Below, one piece after another: positions 1 to 7,772 of a DNA stretch of 64,000 nucleotides. Position numbers and translations under genes: made by a program. Under the pieces are notes generated by a model. The model worked only from the letters and a program-made list of their open reading frames with translations, ran no database searches and was not told where the DNA came from. The stretch is from Rhodocyclaceae bacterium (GTDB taxonomy: Bacteria > Pseudomonadota > Gammaproteobacteria > Burkholderiales > Rhodocyclaceae), in contig JADKDD010000002.1 of the NCBI GenBank assembly GCA_016718525.1, positions 1,550,001-1,614,000 of the forward strand, in the 5' to 3' direction. Positions within the stretch are counted from its first letter, which is position 1, and every line of letters starts with the position of its first letter.

Positions 1-737
1 TCAACCTCACGATCCCGCGGGGGAAAGTTGTCGCCATTATGGGTAGCTCAGGTTGTGGCAAGACAACGACCTTGCGTCTGATTGGTGGGCAGCTTAAGCC
101 AACGTCTGGCGAAGTTCGCGTCAATGGACAGGTCGTCCACGAGCTTGATTCAGAGGGGCTTTATGCAATGCGCCGACGGACCGGTATGCTTTTTCAGTTT
201 GGAGCGCTTTTTACAGATATGTCGGTGTATGACAATGTTGCGTTTCAAATGCGAGAACACACTGATTTGCCTGAAGCTCTGATTCATGATCTGGTGCTGA
301 TGAAACTGCATGCAGTCGGACTACGTGGAGCACATAAACTCATGCCCTCTGAGCTGTCTGGCGGGATGGCGAGGCGGGTAGCGCTGGCACGGTCAATAGC
401 GCTTGACCCGATGCTGATGATGTACGACGAGCCGTTTGCCGGACTTGATCCCATTTCGCTGTCCATCGTCGGTGTACTGATACGCAAACTTAATGATGCG
501 CTTGGTGCGAGTTCCATCATTGTGACCCATGACGTGCAGGAGTCGCTAAAAATTGTCGACTACATCTATTTTGTTTCCGAAGGCAGGATAGTGGCGGAAG
601 GAACTGCAGAGGAAATCAGGAATTCGAAAACCCCTTACGTACATCAATTCGTCTGGGGAGAGGCAGATGGCCCTGTGCCATTCCAGTACCCAACGCACAA
701 TGCGTATGGCGACGAACTGTTGCAGAAGGCGGCTTGA
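1..737 (+). CDS. mlaF: MlaF, phospholipid ABC transporter ATPase (5' partial)
   Basis: ATPase of the Mla system, which moves phospholipid between the outer-membrane lipoprotein MlaA and the inner membrane. The reading frame is already open at base 3, so the true start lies upstream; the ATG at 39 is inside the Walker A region. Visible motifs are Walker A (GSSGCGKTT, just after base 39), the signature LSGGM near 352, Walker B ending in YDEPFAGLD near 425, and the switch His in IVTHD near 525. It is followed one base after its stop by mlaE, the cognate permease. The order mlaFEDACB supports the assignment over other ABC ATPases. Only the N-terminal end is missing. Confidence 0.93.
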   Translation, partial: NLTIPRGKVVAIMGSSGCGKTTTLRLIGGQLKPTSGEVRVNGQVVHELDSEGLYAMRRRTGMLFQFGALFTDMSVYDNVAFQMREHTDLPEALIHDLVLMKLHAVGLRGAHKLMPSELSGGMARRVALARSIALDPMLMMYDEPFAGLDPISLSIVGVLIRKLNDALGASSIIVTHDVQESLKIVDYIYFVSEGRIVAEGTAEEIRNSKTPYVHQFVWGEADGPVPFQYPTHNAYGDELLQKAA

Positions 738-738
738 G

Positions 739-1536
739 GTGAGCGACAACCGTGCGGTACAGTTGCTGATCAAGCTGGGACACCAAGTGACCAGTCGCTT
801 GTGGCGACTGGGTTTTGCAAGCCGTTTTTTCCTTGCAATTTTCCTTCATTCCGGCACTTCGTTTAGGAGAATGCATCTCACATTCCGTGAAATATATTTC
901 ACCGGGGTGATGTCTCTGATCATCATTCTGGTTTCCGGGCTATTTGTTGGAATGGTGCTCGGCTTGCAGGGGTATGACACTTTGCAGCGATATGGATCGG
1001 CAGAGGCATTGGGTATACTTGTTGCGCTCTCACTGGTCAGGGAATTGGGACCTGTGGTGGCTGCACTGCTTTTTGCCAGTCGCGCAGGCTCGGCAATCAC
1101 GGCGGAAATTGGCTTAATGAAAGCCACCGAACAGCTGTCGGCAATGGAAATGATGGCGGTTAATCCTATCGCCCGTGTGGTTGCACCGCGTTTTTGGGGC
1201 GGAGTCATTTCTATGCCACTGCTGGCGGCACTTTTTTCCGCCATGGGTGTTTTCGGCGGTTACCTTGTCGGCGTGGTCTTGATTGGTGTTGATTCCGGTT
1301 CGTTTTGGTCGCAAATGCAGGCAACGGTCGATTTTCGTGAGGATGTCGTCAACGGAATCATCAAGAGTTTCGTTTTCGGTGTAATCGTCAGTTGGGTTGC
1401 CGTGTTCGAGGGCTATGACTGTGAACCAACGGCGGAAGGTGTCTCGGGTGCAACAACTCGCACTGTGGTGACATCGTCATTGGCAATCCTGGCGGCGGAC
1501 TTTGTGTTAACTGCCTTAATGTTTCGAGGGGTTTGA
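739..1536 (+). CDS. mlaE: MlaE, phospholipid ABC transporter permease
   Basis: Inner-membrane permease of the Mla complex, 265 aa from the GTG at 739. An in-frame ATG at 667 would overlap mlaF by 71 bases and make the protein too long, so the GTG directly after the mlaF stop is preferred. The protein has several hydrophobic segments and the family's conserved stretch RELGPVVAALLFASRAGSA followed by AEIGLMKATEQ. Its length matches the usual ~260 aa. It lies between mlaF and mlaD and is probably co-transcribed and translationally coupled with both. Confidence 0.93.
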   Translation: MSDNRAVQLLIKLGHQVTSRLWRLGFASRFFLAIFLHSGTSFRRMHLTFREIYFTGVMSLIIILVSGLFVGMVLGLQGYDTLQRYGSAEALGILVALSLVRELGPVVAALLFASRAGSAITAEIGLMKATEQLSAMEMMAVNPIARVVAPRFWGGVISMPLLAALFSAMGVFGGYLVGVVLIGVDSGSFWSQMQATVDFREDVVNGIIKSFVFGVIVSWVAVFEGYDCEPTAEGVSGATTRTVVTSSLAILAADFVLTALMFRGV

Positions 1537-1537
1537 A

Positions 1538-2014
1538 ATGAGTCGTTCTGCACTGGATCTTTGGGTCGGATTTTTCGTTGCATTAGGTTTGGCGGCGATA
1601 CTGTTTCTGGCGCTTAAAGTGGGCAATTTGAGTTCAGCGAATGCCGGCGAAACCTATGCCCTTCAAGCGAAGTTTGATAACATCGGTGGACTAAAGGTTC
1701 GTTCCGCTGTCAAGAGCGCAGGTGTCGTGGTGGGACGGGTTACCAAAATTGACTTTGACTCATCGGCGTACGTGGCAGTTGTCAGCATGCAAATGGACGC
1801 CCGTTACAAGTTTCCGCGCGATACTTTTGCAACCATTAACACTTCGGGCCTGTTAGGCGATCAGTTCATTGGCTTCGACGTAGGCGGTGACACAGAAATG
1901 CTTAGCCCGGGTGATGTAATCAAGAAAACGCAGTCTGCGGTGGTGTTGGAAAAATTGATTAGCCAGTTCATGTTTAATCAGGCTTCAGACACGAAGGATA
2001 AGGACAAAAAGTGA
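1538..2014 (+). CDS. mlaD: MlaD, MCE-domain lipid-binding subunit
   Basis: Periplasmic substrate-binding subunit of the Mla transporter, 158 aa. One N-terminal membrane helix (about residues 8-27, LWVGFFVALGLAAILFLAL) is followed by an MCE domain (about 39-117) with the typical IGGLKVRSAVKSAGVVVGRV and INTSGLLGDQFIGF blocks. The C-terminus is short and charged (TKDKDKK). It starts one base after mlaE and its TGA overlaps the GTG of mlaA by four bases (GTGA), so the genes are coupled. In the family, MlaD forms hexamers bound to MlaE and MlaF. Confidence 0.94.
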   Translation: MSRSALDLWVGFFVALGLAAILFLALKVGNLSSANAGETYALQAKFDNIGGLKVRSAVKSAGVVVGRVTKIDFDSSAYVAVVSMQMDARYKFPRDTFATINTSGLLGDQFIGFDVGGDTEMLSPGDVIKKTQSAVVLEKLISQFMFNQASDTKDKDKK

Positions 2015-2865
2015 AACAATTGCTAACCGGACATGCGGTAACAGGACGTGGCAGACGTTACTTGTCTGCGCTTGGGCTGGCGCTGGCGTTGACCGGCTGT
2101 GCGACCAGCGGTAACCCAAAAGACCCCATCGAAGGCTATAACCGCGCGATGTTCGCGATCAACGACGGCATAGATCAGGCTGTCGTGCGACCAGTCGCAG
2201 TGGGTTATGACGCTGTCCTGCCAAGCCCGATACGCAAAGGAGTTACCAATTTCTTCGGCAATATCGCAGACGTATTTACTGGTGTAAATAATATCTTGCA
2301 AGGCAAGATTGCCAGTGGGGTGAGTGATTTTGGGCGTGTGGTGGTGAATACGACGATTGGCATTTTGGGGTTATTCGACGTTGCTTCCGAAGTCGGGATG
2401 GAGAAGCACGATGAGGACTTCGGTCAGACTTTCGGCAGTTGGGGCATCCCAAGCGGCGCCTATGTGGTGCTACCTTTGCTTGGGCCGAGTACGGTGCGAG
2501 ACACCTTCGGCAAGGTTCTGGATATGGAAACCAATCCGGTTGCCAATATCAATGATGTTGCAACGCGAAACTCGCTGCTGCTACTAAGTGTTGTTGATCT
2601 TCGCGCCAGCCTTTTACCCGCCGACAAGCTGGTCGACGCAGCTGCTTTGGACAAGTATTCCTATGTTCGCGATGCTTATCTGCAGCACCGAGTCAGCGTG
2701 ATTTACGACGGTGAACCGCCGATATCACGTGCTTTCGACGACGACACAACCGGAATCATCGATGCGGAACTTGAGAGTGGTGTAACAGTCGCGGATCATT
2801 CCACCACCAATGCTGTGGGCGACGCCACGGTTGCAAGCGAGGCTTCGGCAACCGTAATCAAATAG
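2011..2865 (+). CDS. mlaA: MlaA (VacJ) outer-membrane lipoprotein
   Basis: Outer-membrane lipoprotein that takes phospholipid from the outer leaflet and passes it to MlaC; 284 aa with a GTG start overlapping the mlaD stop. A lipoprotein signal is clear: basic N-terminus, hydrophobic run, then lipobox LTGC with the acylated Cys at residue 30. The VacJ core follows (DPIEGYNRAMFAIND; NFFGNIADVFTGVNNILQG; DFGQTFGSWGI). In E. coli mlaA lies away from the mla operon; here it sits inside it, as in other betaproteobacteria. The last ~40 residues are Thr/Ala-rich and probably disordered. Confidence 0.94.
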   Translation: MKQLLTGHAVTGRGRRYLSALGLALALTGCATSGNPKDPIEGYNRAMFAINDGIDQAVVRPVAVGYDAVLPSPIRKGVTNFFGNIADVFTGVNNILQGKIASGVSDFGRVVVNTTIGILGLFDVASEVGMEKHDEDFGQTFGSWGIPSGAYVVLPLLGPSTVRDTFGKVLDMETNPVANINDVATRNSLLLLSVVDLRASLLPADKLVDAAALDKYSYVRDAYLQHRVSVIYDGEPPISRAFDDDTTGIIDAELESGVTVADHSTTNAVGDATVASEASATVIK

Positions 2866-2951
2866 ACTCGAGTCACGACAAAGTAGTTGGGGTTTTTGTG
2901 AAGCGCAGTATTGACCCGTATTTCGACACTAATGTTTAGGGAACCTAAATA

Positions 2952-3581
2952 ATGAAGTTGCTCAGTTATTTTCTTGCGATTGCCAGCCTGCTTACACTCC
3001 CGGTCGCTGGGGTTGCGCAAGACGTCGCGCCTGATGTCTTGATTCGAAACGCTTCAAACGACGTGCTGGAAATTGTCCGCAAGGACAAGGATATACAGTC
3101 CGGCAACTTGACCAAGGCCATCGAACTGGTGGAGGTTAAGGTTCTACCGCATTTTAATTTCATGCGGATGACTCAACTAGCGGTCGGCAAAGACTGGCGT
3201 CAAGCGACACCGGAACAACAGCAAACACTTGCGAATGAGTTTCGAACGTTGCTGGTGCGCACGTATTCCAAAGCGTTATCGGAGTATCGCAATCAGGTCA
3301 TTACATTCAAGCCGTTTGTCTTAAAGCCTGAAGACAAGGAAGTCCGCGTGAGGACCGAGGTCAGTCAAGCAAGCGGCGGAAAGCCTATCGGGATTGACTA
3401 CTATCTGGAAAAATCGACCAACGCGTGGAAGGTTTACGATATTGAAATTGCTGGCGTGAGTTTGGTAACCAATTATCGAGAATCATTTGGCAACGAAATT
3501 CGCAGCAACGGAATTGATGGATTGATCAAATCCCTGCAGGCGAAAAACAAGGCAAATGAAGGTGTCGCGGCAAAAAAATGA
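2952..3581 (+). CDS. mlaC: MlaC, periplasmic phospholipid shuttle
   Basis: Soluble periplasmic lipid carrier between MlaA and the MlaFEDB complex (209 aa). It has a Sec signal peptide (MKLLSYFLAIASLLTLPVAG, cleavage near VAQ) and the MlaC/Ttg2D fold signature: FNFMRMTQLAVGKDW, RTYSKALSEY and WKVYDIEIAGVSLVTNYR. It lies 86 bases downstream of mlaA, the widest gap in this operon. Its stop overlaps the start of mlaB (ATGA). Confidence 0.94.
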   Translation: MKLLSYFLAIASLLTLPVAGVAQDVAPDVLIRNASNDVLEIVRKDKDIQSGNLTKAIELVEVKVLPHFNFMRMTQLAVGKDWRQATPEQQQTLANEFRTLLVRTYSKALSEYRNQVITFKPFVLKPEDKEVRVRTEVSQASGGKPIGIDYYLEKSTNAWKVYDIEIAGVSLVTNYRESFGNEIRSNGIDGLIKSLQAKNKANEGVAAKK

Positions 3582-3859
3582 TACAAGTCGACGGTGCGAT
3601 AGCCCGCGTTTCCGGTGAAATGACCATTAGTGCGGCGAGTCAATTACTGGTTTCGGGTACGGAGGCGATTGATGCCGCAGTCACTAGCTTTGATCTCTCC
3701 GGCGTTACTGATGTTGATTCGGCAGGTCTGGCGGTAATGTTTGCATGGTTGCGAACCGCGAAGACCCACAATATCGAACTGACGTTTTCCGGTATGCCCA
3801 AAAGCCTAGGCTCACTCGCTATAGTTTATGACGTAGCAGATTTGCTGCCACAGCGTTAA
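3578..3859 (+). CDS. mlaB: MlaB, STAS-domain subunit
   Basis: Small cytoplasmic STAS-domain protein (93 aa) that binds MlaF and stabilises the transporter in characterised Mla systems. The STAS core is visible as SFDLSGVTDVDSAGLAVMFA, with DSAGL where anti-sigma-antagonists carry the regulatory Ser. The start overlaps the mlaC stop by four bases. It is the last mla gene; the next gene starts 17 bases on. Confidence 0.88.
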   Translation: MIQVDGAIARVSGEMTISAASQLLVSGTEAIDAAVTSFDLSGVTDVDSAGLAVMFAWLRTAKTHNIELTFSGMPKSLGSLAIVYDVADLLPQR

Positions 3860-3876
3860 GCTCGCCAGTCTCTTCT

Positions 3877-4797
3877 ATGGCTGTGCCGGACGCGATTCAT
3901 ATTGAGCAGGTTTCGAAGCAATTTGGTGCGCTGAAGGCCTTAGATCAAATCACACTGAAGATCGCTCAAGGTGAAGTTTTTGGCCTGCTCGGGCCAAACG
4001 GGGCTGGAAAAACTACACTCATTTCCACGCTGGCGGGTTTGGCGCGACCTTCGTCTGGACGTGTCAGTGTGATGGGATTTGACGTCCAGACGGATTACCG
4101 TCAGGCGCGCCGGCAGTTGGGCGTCGTGCCGCAGGAGCTGGTGTTCGACCCGTTTTTTACCGTGCGCGAAACGCTGAGAATTCAGTCTGGGTATTTCGGC
4201 GTCAAAAATAACAACAAGTGGATTGACGAAATCCTTGAGAACCTGGATCTCACCAGCAAAGCCAACGCTAACATGCGCACGTTATCCGGCGGCATGAAAC
4301 GACGGGTGCTGGTCGCGCAGGCACTTGTCCATCGGCCACCGGTGATCGTGCTCGACGAGCCAACCGCCGGCGTCGATGTTGAGTTGCGACAAACGCTTTG
4401 GCGTTTTATTCGTCGACTCAACGCCGATGGCCACACGATTGTATTGACCACGCATTATCTGGAAGAGGCAGAGAACTTTTGCCAGCGCGTCGCGATGCTT
4501 AAGGCCGGCCGGATAGTTTTGTTGGACACCATGCAAAACGTCTTGCGACAAGTATCGGCGCACACGCTCAGAGTCAAGTTTGACGGGTCGCCGCCCGCGT
4601 CGCTGACTTTTACGGCCGATGCAGGAGATGGTTGGTACGCAATGCCATTTGAACAATTTGATCAGGTGGAGCCGATACTCTTGAGCCTTCGCCAAAGCGG
4701 CTGCATCGTGCGTGATGTGGAAATCGGCAAACCGGAACTGGAAGATGTGTTCATTCGCGTCATGCAGGCCGGCAACGAAGCATCCCAAGCTGTATGA
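3877..4797 (+). CDS. ABC-2 type exporter ATPase (YadG-like)
   Basis: ATP-binding subunit of a two-gene ABC-2 type exporter, 306 aa. Walker A is GPNGAGKTT (about residue 40), the signature is LSGGMKRR (about 140), Walker B is VIVLDEPTAGVD (about 160) and the switch His is in TTHYLEEAE. The C-terminal ~80 residues are the accessory region common in YadG/CcmA-like ATPases. Its stop overlaps the start of the permease gene by four bases. The position between mla and ibaG-murA is recurrent in betaproteobacteria; the substrate is unknown. Confidence 0.88.
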   Translation: MAVPDAIHIEQVSKQFGALKALDQITLKIAQGEVFGLLGPNGAGKTTLISTLAGLARPSSGRVSVMGFDVQTDYRQARRQLGVVPQELVFDPFFTVRETLRIQSGYFGVKNNNKWIDEILENLDLTSKANANMRTLSGGMKRRVLVAQALVHRPPVIVLDEPTAGVDVELRQTLWRFIRRLNADGHTIVLTTHYLEEAENFCQRVAMLKAGRIVLLDTMQNVLRQVSAHTLRVKFDGSPPASLTFTADAGDGWYAMPFEQFDQVEPILLSLRQSGCIVRDVEIGKPELEDVFIRVMQAGNEASQAV

Positions 4798-5549
4798 GTG
4801 GAGAATTCTCCACCTTGTTCTACAAGGAGACGCTGCGCTTCTGGAAGGTTGGCTTCCAGACCGTGGCTGCACCTGTGTTGACGGCGGTGCTGTACCTGCT
4901 GATTTTTTCTCACGTGCTTGACAATCACGTGCGCATCCATGATGTGCAGTACACAGCCTTCCTGATTCCCGGGTTGGTCATGATGTCGGTCCTGCAAAAC
5001 GCCTTCGCCAACTCGTCGTCGTCGCTGATCCAGTCGAAGGTGACCGGGAACATTGTGTTTGTCTTGCTGGCGCCGGTGTCTTACCAGAATTTTTTCCTGG
5101 CCTATGTGCTGGCGGCGGTATTGCGCGGCATCCTGGTTGGATTCTTCGTGCTCGTCGTCACCATGTGGTTCGCGCCGCTGAGCTTCGTTGCGCCGTGGTG
5201 GATTCTGGTTTTTGCACTGCTCGGTGGTGCAGTGCTCGGCAGCCTGGGTGTGGTGGCCGGAATCTGGGCGGACAAGTTCGATCAACTGGCCGCCTTTCAG
5301 AATTTTCTGATCATGCCTTTGACGTTTTTGTCAGGTGTGTTTTATTCGATTCATTCGTTGCCGAGTTTTTGGCAAGGTCTGTCACATTGGAATCCGATTT
5401 TCTACATGATTGACGGGTTCCGCTACGGATTCTTCGGCGTGTCTGACGTTTCGCCGTGGCAAAGCCTGGCGGTCGGCGGCGGTGCCTTGCTTGTCCTGTC
5501 CGCGTTTACGCTGACAATGCTCGAGCGCGGCTACAAACTAAGAGCCTGA
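4794..5549 (+). CDS. ABC-2 type exporter permease (YadH-like)
   Basis: Integral membrane partner of the preceding ATPase, 251 aa, with about six hydrophobic helices. ABC-2 family features are visible: YTAFLIPGLVMMSVLQNAF, the LPLTFLSGVFYS-type segment (read here as MPLTFLSGVFYSIHSLP), and NPIFYMIDGFRYGFFG near the C-terminus. The ATGA overlap with the ATPase implies coupled translation and a matched pair. What it exports cannot be told from the sequence. Confidence 0.88.
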   Translation: MSGEFSTLFYKETLRFWKVGFQTVAAPVLTAVLYLLIFSHVLDNHVRIHDVQYTAFLIPGLVMMSVLQNAFANSSSSLIQSKVTGNIVFVLLAPVSYQNFFLAYVLAAVLRGILVGFFVLVVTMWFAPLSFVAPWWILVFALLGGAVLGSLGVVAGIWADKFDQLAAFQNFLIMPLTFLSGVFYSIHSLPSFWQGLSHWNPIFYMIDGFRYGFFGVSDVSPWQSLAVGGGALLVLSAFTLTMLERGYKLRA

Positions 5550-5598
5550 CCGAGTAGCGGCGCCGGTATCATTCGTAGTATCTCTAATTGGAGTCACC

Positions 5599-5841
5599 AT
5601 GCTTGCACCGCAGTTGTTGGAAGATTGGATCCGGGCCGAACTCGATTGCGAACACATTGCGGTCGAAGGCGATGGACATCACTTTTCCGCGCTGATCGTC
5701 AGCGCAGAATTTGCCGAACTGAACCGGGTCAAGCGGCAGCAGCGGATCAATGCGATCCTCAAGGCGCGCTTCGATAGCGGAGAGCTGCACGCGCTGTCGA
5801 TGAAAACCTTGACTCCTGAAGAGTGGCGTGCCAATGGATAA
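5599..5841 (+). CDS. ibaG: BolA-family protein IbaG
   Basis: BolA-like protein of 80 aa. BolA proteins pair with monothiol glutaredoxins and help handle Fe-S clusters; IbaG is the member encoded next to murA in E. coli and here. The fold shows in HIAVEGDGHHFSALIVSAEF (residues ~15-34, with the conserved His pair) and LNRVKRQQRINAIL with DSGELHALSMKTLTPEEW. Its end overlaps the start of murA by eight bases. A Shine-Dalgarno-like TTGGAG lies before its ATG. Confidence 0.88.
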   Translation: MLAPQLLEDWIRAELDCEHIAVEGDGHHFSALIVSAEFAELNRVKRQQRINAILKARFDSGELHALSMKTLTPEEWRANG

Positions 5842-7102
5842 GTTGCTGATCACCGGTGGGCGCGCCCTCAATGGCGAGATCGCGATTTCCGGTGCCAAGA
5901 ATGCCGCCTTGCCCTTGCTGTGCGCGGCACTATTGACCCCGGAAACCCTGACGCTGACCAATGTCCCGCATCTCAACGACATTGGAACCATGCTCAGGTT
6001 GTTGGAACAAATGGGCGTCAAGGTGAGCCGTGAAGCTTCGTCAGTTGGTGCTGGCGACACGCTGTCATTGGATGCTTCCGGCCTTAATAATGCGGTAGCG
6101 CCGTATGAAATGGTGAAAACCATGCGCGCATCGATACTGGTGCTGGGCCCCTTGGTTGCCCGCGCTGGAGAAGCCCGGGTGAGCCTGCCAGGTGGCTGTG
6201 CGATCGGTGCCCGCCCGGTTGATCAACACATCAAGGGCCTTGCGGCGATGGGCGCAAGCGTTAGTGTTGAACACGGCTATGTCCATGCGCAAGCCACAAA
6301 ACTCAAAGGTGCGCGACTGTTTACCGACATGGTGACGGTGACCGGAACCGAGAATTTGATGATGGCGGCGTGTCTGGCCGAGGGCGAGACAGTCATAGAA
6401 AATGCGGCGCGCGAACCGGAAGTGGTCGATTTGGCGAATTGTCTGGTCAGCATGGGCGCGCGGATTTCCGGCGCCGGTTCAGACGTGATCCGCATCCATG
6501 GCGTTGATTCGCTGCATGGCGCCACGCACCGGGTCATGCCGGACCGGATCGAAACCGGCACTTACCTTTGCGCGGCGGCCGCAACCGGCGGCACAGTACG
6601 ACTGAATCACACTTCGGCTTCTTACTTGGACGCGGTGATTGACAAGCTGATGGATGCCGGATGCGAGATCACCACCGAGCGTGAGGCGATCAATCTACAA
6701 GCGCCCAAACGTTTGACGGCGGTAAGTTTGCGGACGTCGCCCTACCCGGCGTTCCCGACGGACATGCAGGCGCAGTTCATGGCCCTGAATGCCGTTGCTG
6801 ATGGCACCTCAGTAATACGCGAAACGATTTTTGAGAATCGCTTCATGCATGCGGTAGAGCTGATTCGATTGGGCGCGTCGATTCGTATCGACGGTAACAC
6901 GGCGGTGGTCACCGGCAAAGAGTTTCTCGAAGGCTGCACGGTCATGGCCACCGACCTGCGTGCCTCAGCCAGTTTGGTGATCGCCGGTCTGGTTGCTCGC
7001 GGCGAGACTGTGATCGAACGGATTTACCATCTCGACCGCGGCTACGAGGCCCTCGACACAAAGCTTGCGGCACTCGGTGCGACCGTGCGCCGAATAAAAT
7101 AA
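5834..7102 (+). CDS. murA: MurA, UDP-N-acetylglucosamine 1-carboxyvinyltransferase
   Basis: First committed step of peptidoglycan synthesis: transfers enolpyruvate from PEP to UDP-GlcNAc. I chose the ATG at 5834 (MDKLLITGG, 422 aa) over the in-frame GTG at 5828. The active-site loop GGCAIGARPVDQH places the catalytic Cys at residue 122, seven further than Cys115 of E. coli. The shift is explained by extra residues at about 69-77 (SSVGAGDT), exactly where a copy of the dispersed hairpin repeat lies (6040-6064). The rest aligns well with the family from memory. It overlaps ibaG and precedes hisG by 19 bases. Confidence 0.96.
   Translation: MDKLLITGGRALNGEIAISGAKNAALPLLCAALLTPETLTLTNVPHLNDIGTMLRLLEQMGVKVSREASSVGAGDTLSLDASGLNNAVAPYEMVKTMRASILVLGPLVARAGEARVSLPGGCAIGARPVDQHIKGLAAMGASVSVEHGYVHAQATKLKGARLFTDMVTVTGTENLMMAACLAEGETVIENAAREPEVVDLANCLVSMGARISGAGSDVIRIHGVDSLHGATHRVMPDRIETGTYLCAAAATGGTVRLNHTSASYLDAVIDKLMDAGCEITTEREAINLQAPKRLTAVSLRTSPYPAFPTDMQAQFMALNAVADGTSVIRETIFENRFMHAVELIRLGASIRIDGNTAVVTGKEFLEGCTVMATDLRASASLVIAGLVARGETVIERIYHLDRGYEALDTKLAALGATVRRIK
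6040..6064 (+). repeat. dispersed hairpin repeat, copy 1 (inside murA)
   Basis: Stem arms GTCAG and CTGGC around the loop TTGGTG, then tail GACACGCTG. One wobble pair (T-G) in the stem. It coincides with extra residues in MurA. Confidence 0.8.
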
Positions 7103-7121
7103 ATTTCAATCAGACTCGATC

Positions 7122-7772
7122 ATGAATGATTTTTCCGGAATCACGATTGCTTTATCGAAGGGGCGGATCTTTGAGGAGACCTTGCCCCTGCTCGCCGTGG
7201 CAGGAATTACGCCTGCTGAAAATCCCGAGCAGTCGCGCAAGCTGATTATCGGCACCAACCGTGCTGATGTGCGTGTCGTTATCGTGCGTGCCTCCGACGT
7301 GCCGACTTATGTGCAATACGGGGCGGCCGATCTTGGGATTGCGGGCAAAGACGTCTTGCTTGAGCATGACGGTGTTGGCATTTATCAGCCACTTGATTTA
7401 AAAATTGCACGTTGCCGAATGTGCGTTGCGGTCGCGGAAGGATTTGATTATCAGGCCCACGTCCAACGTGGTGCGCGACTGCGCGTGGCGACCAAATACA
7501 TCAAGACGGCGCGCGAACATTTTGCTGCCAAGGGCGTACATGTTGACTTGATCAAGCTCTATGGCTCAATGGAACTTGCCCCTTTGGCCGGGCTAGCTGA
7601 TGCCATTGTTGATGTCGTTTCCAGCGGCAACACGCTCAAGGCCAACAAACTGGTTGCGGTTGAAGACATTTGCCTGATCTCCTCGCGTCTGATTGTCAAT
7701 CAAGCCGCATTGAAGCTCAAGCGCGAAATGCTGCAGCCTGTTATCGAGGCGTTTGTGAGGGCGGTCGCGTGA
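7122..7772 (+). CDS. hisG: HisG, ATP phosphoribosyltransferase (short form)
   Basis: First enzyme of histidine synthesis: condenses ATP with PRPP. At 216 aa this is the short HisG type, lacking the C-terminal regulatory domain and depending on HisZ in characterised cases; no hisZ is in this window. Recognisable blocks are ITIALSKGRIFEETLPLL, YGAADLGIAGKDVL, ATKYIKTAREHF and the PRPP-loop-like DAIVDVVSSGNTL. The stop overlaps the GTG start of hisD. Confidence 0.95.
   Translation: MNDFSGITIALSKGRIFEETLPLLAVAGITPAENPEQSRKLIIGTNRADVRVVIVRASDVPTYVQYGAADLGIAGKDVLLEHDGVGIYQPLDLKIARCRMCVAVAEGFDYQAHVQRGARLRVATKYIKTAREHFAAKGVHVDLIKLYGSMELAPLAGLADAIVDVVSSGNTLKANKLVAVEDICLISSRLIVNQAALKLKREMLQPVIEAFVRAVA

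Noticed and set aside
4662..5285. Long antisense open frame opposite the YadG/YadH pair
   Set aside because: Gln/His/Arg-rich translation typical of a shadow frame; the sense strand carries two coherent genes.
5828..5833. GTG at 5828 as murA start
   Set aside because: The ATG at 5834 begins the conserved family N-terminus; the GTG adds two unconserved residues.
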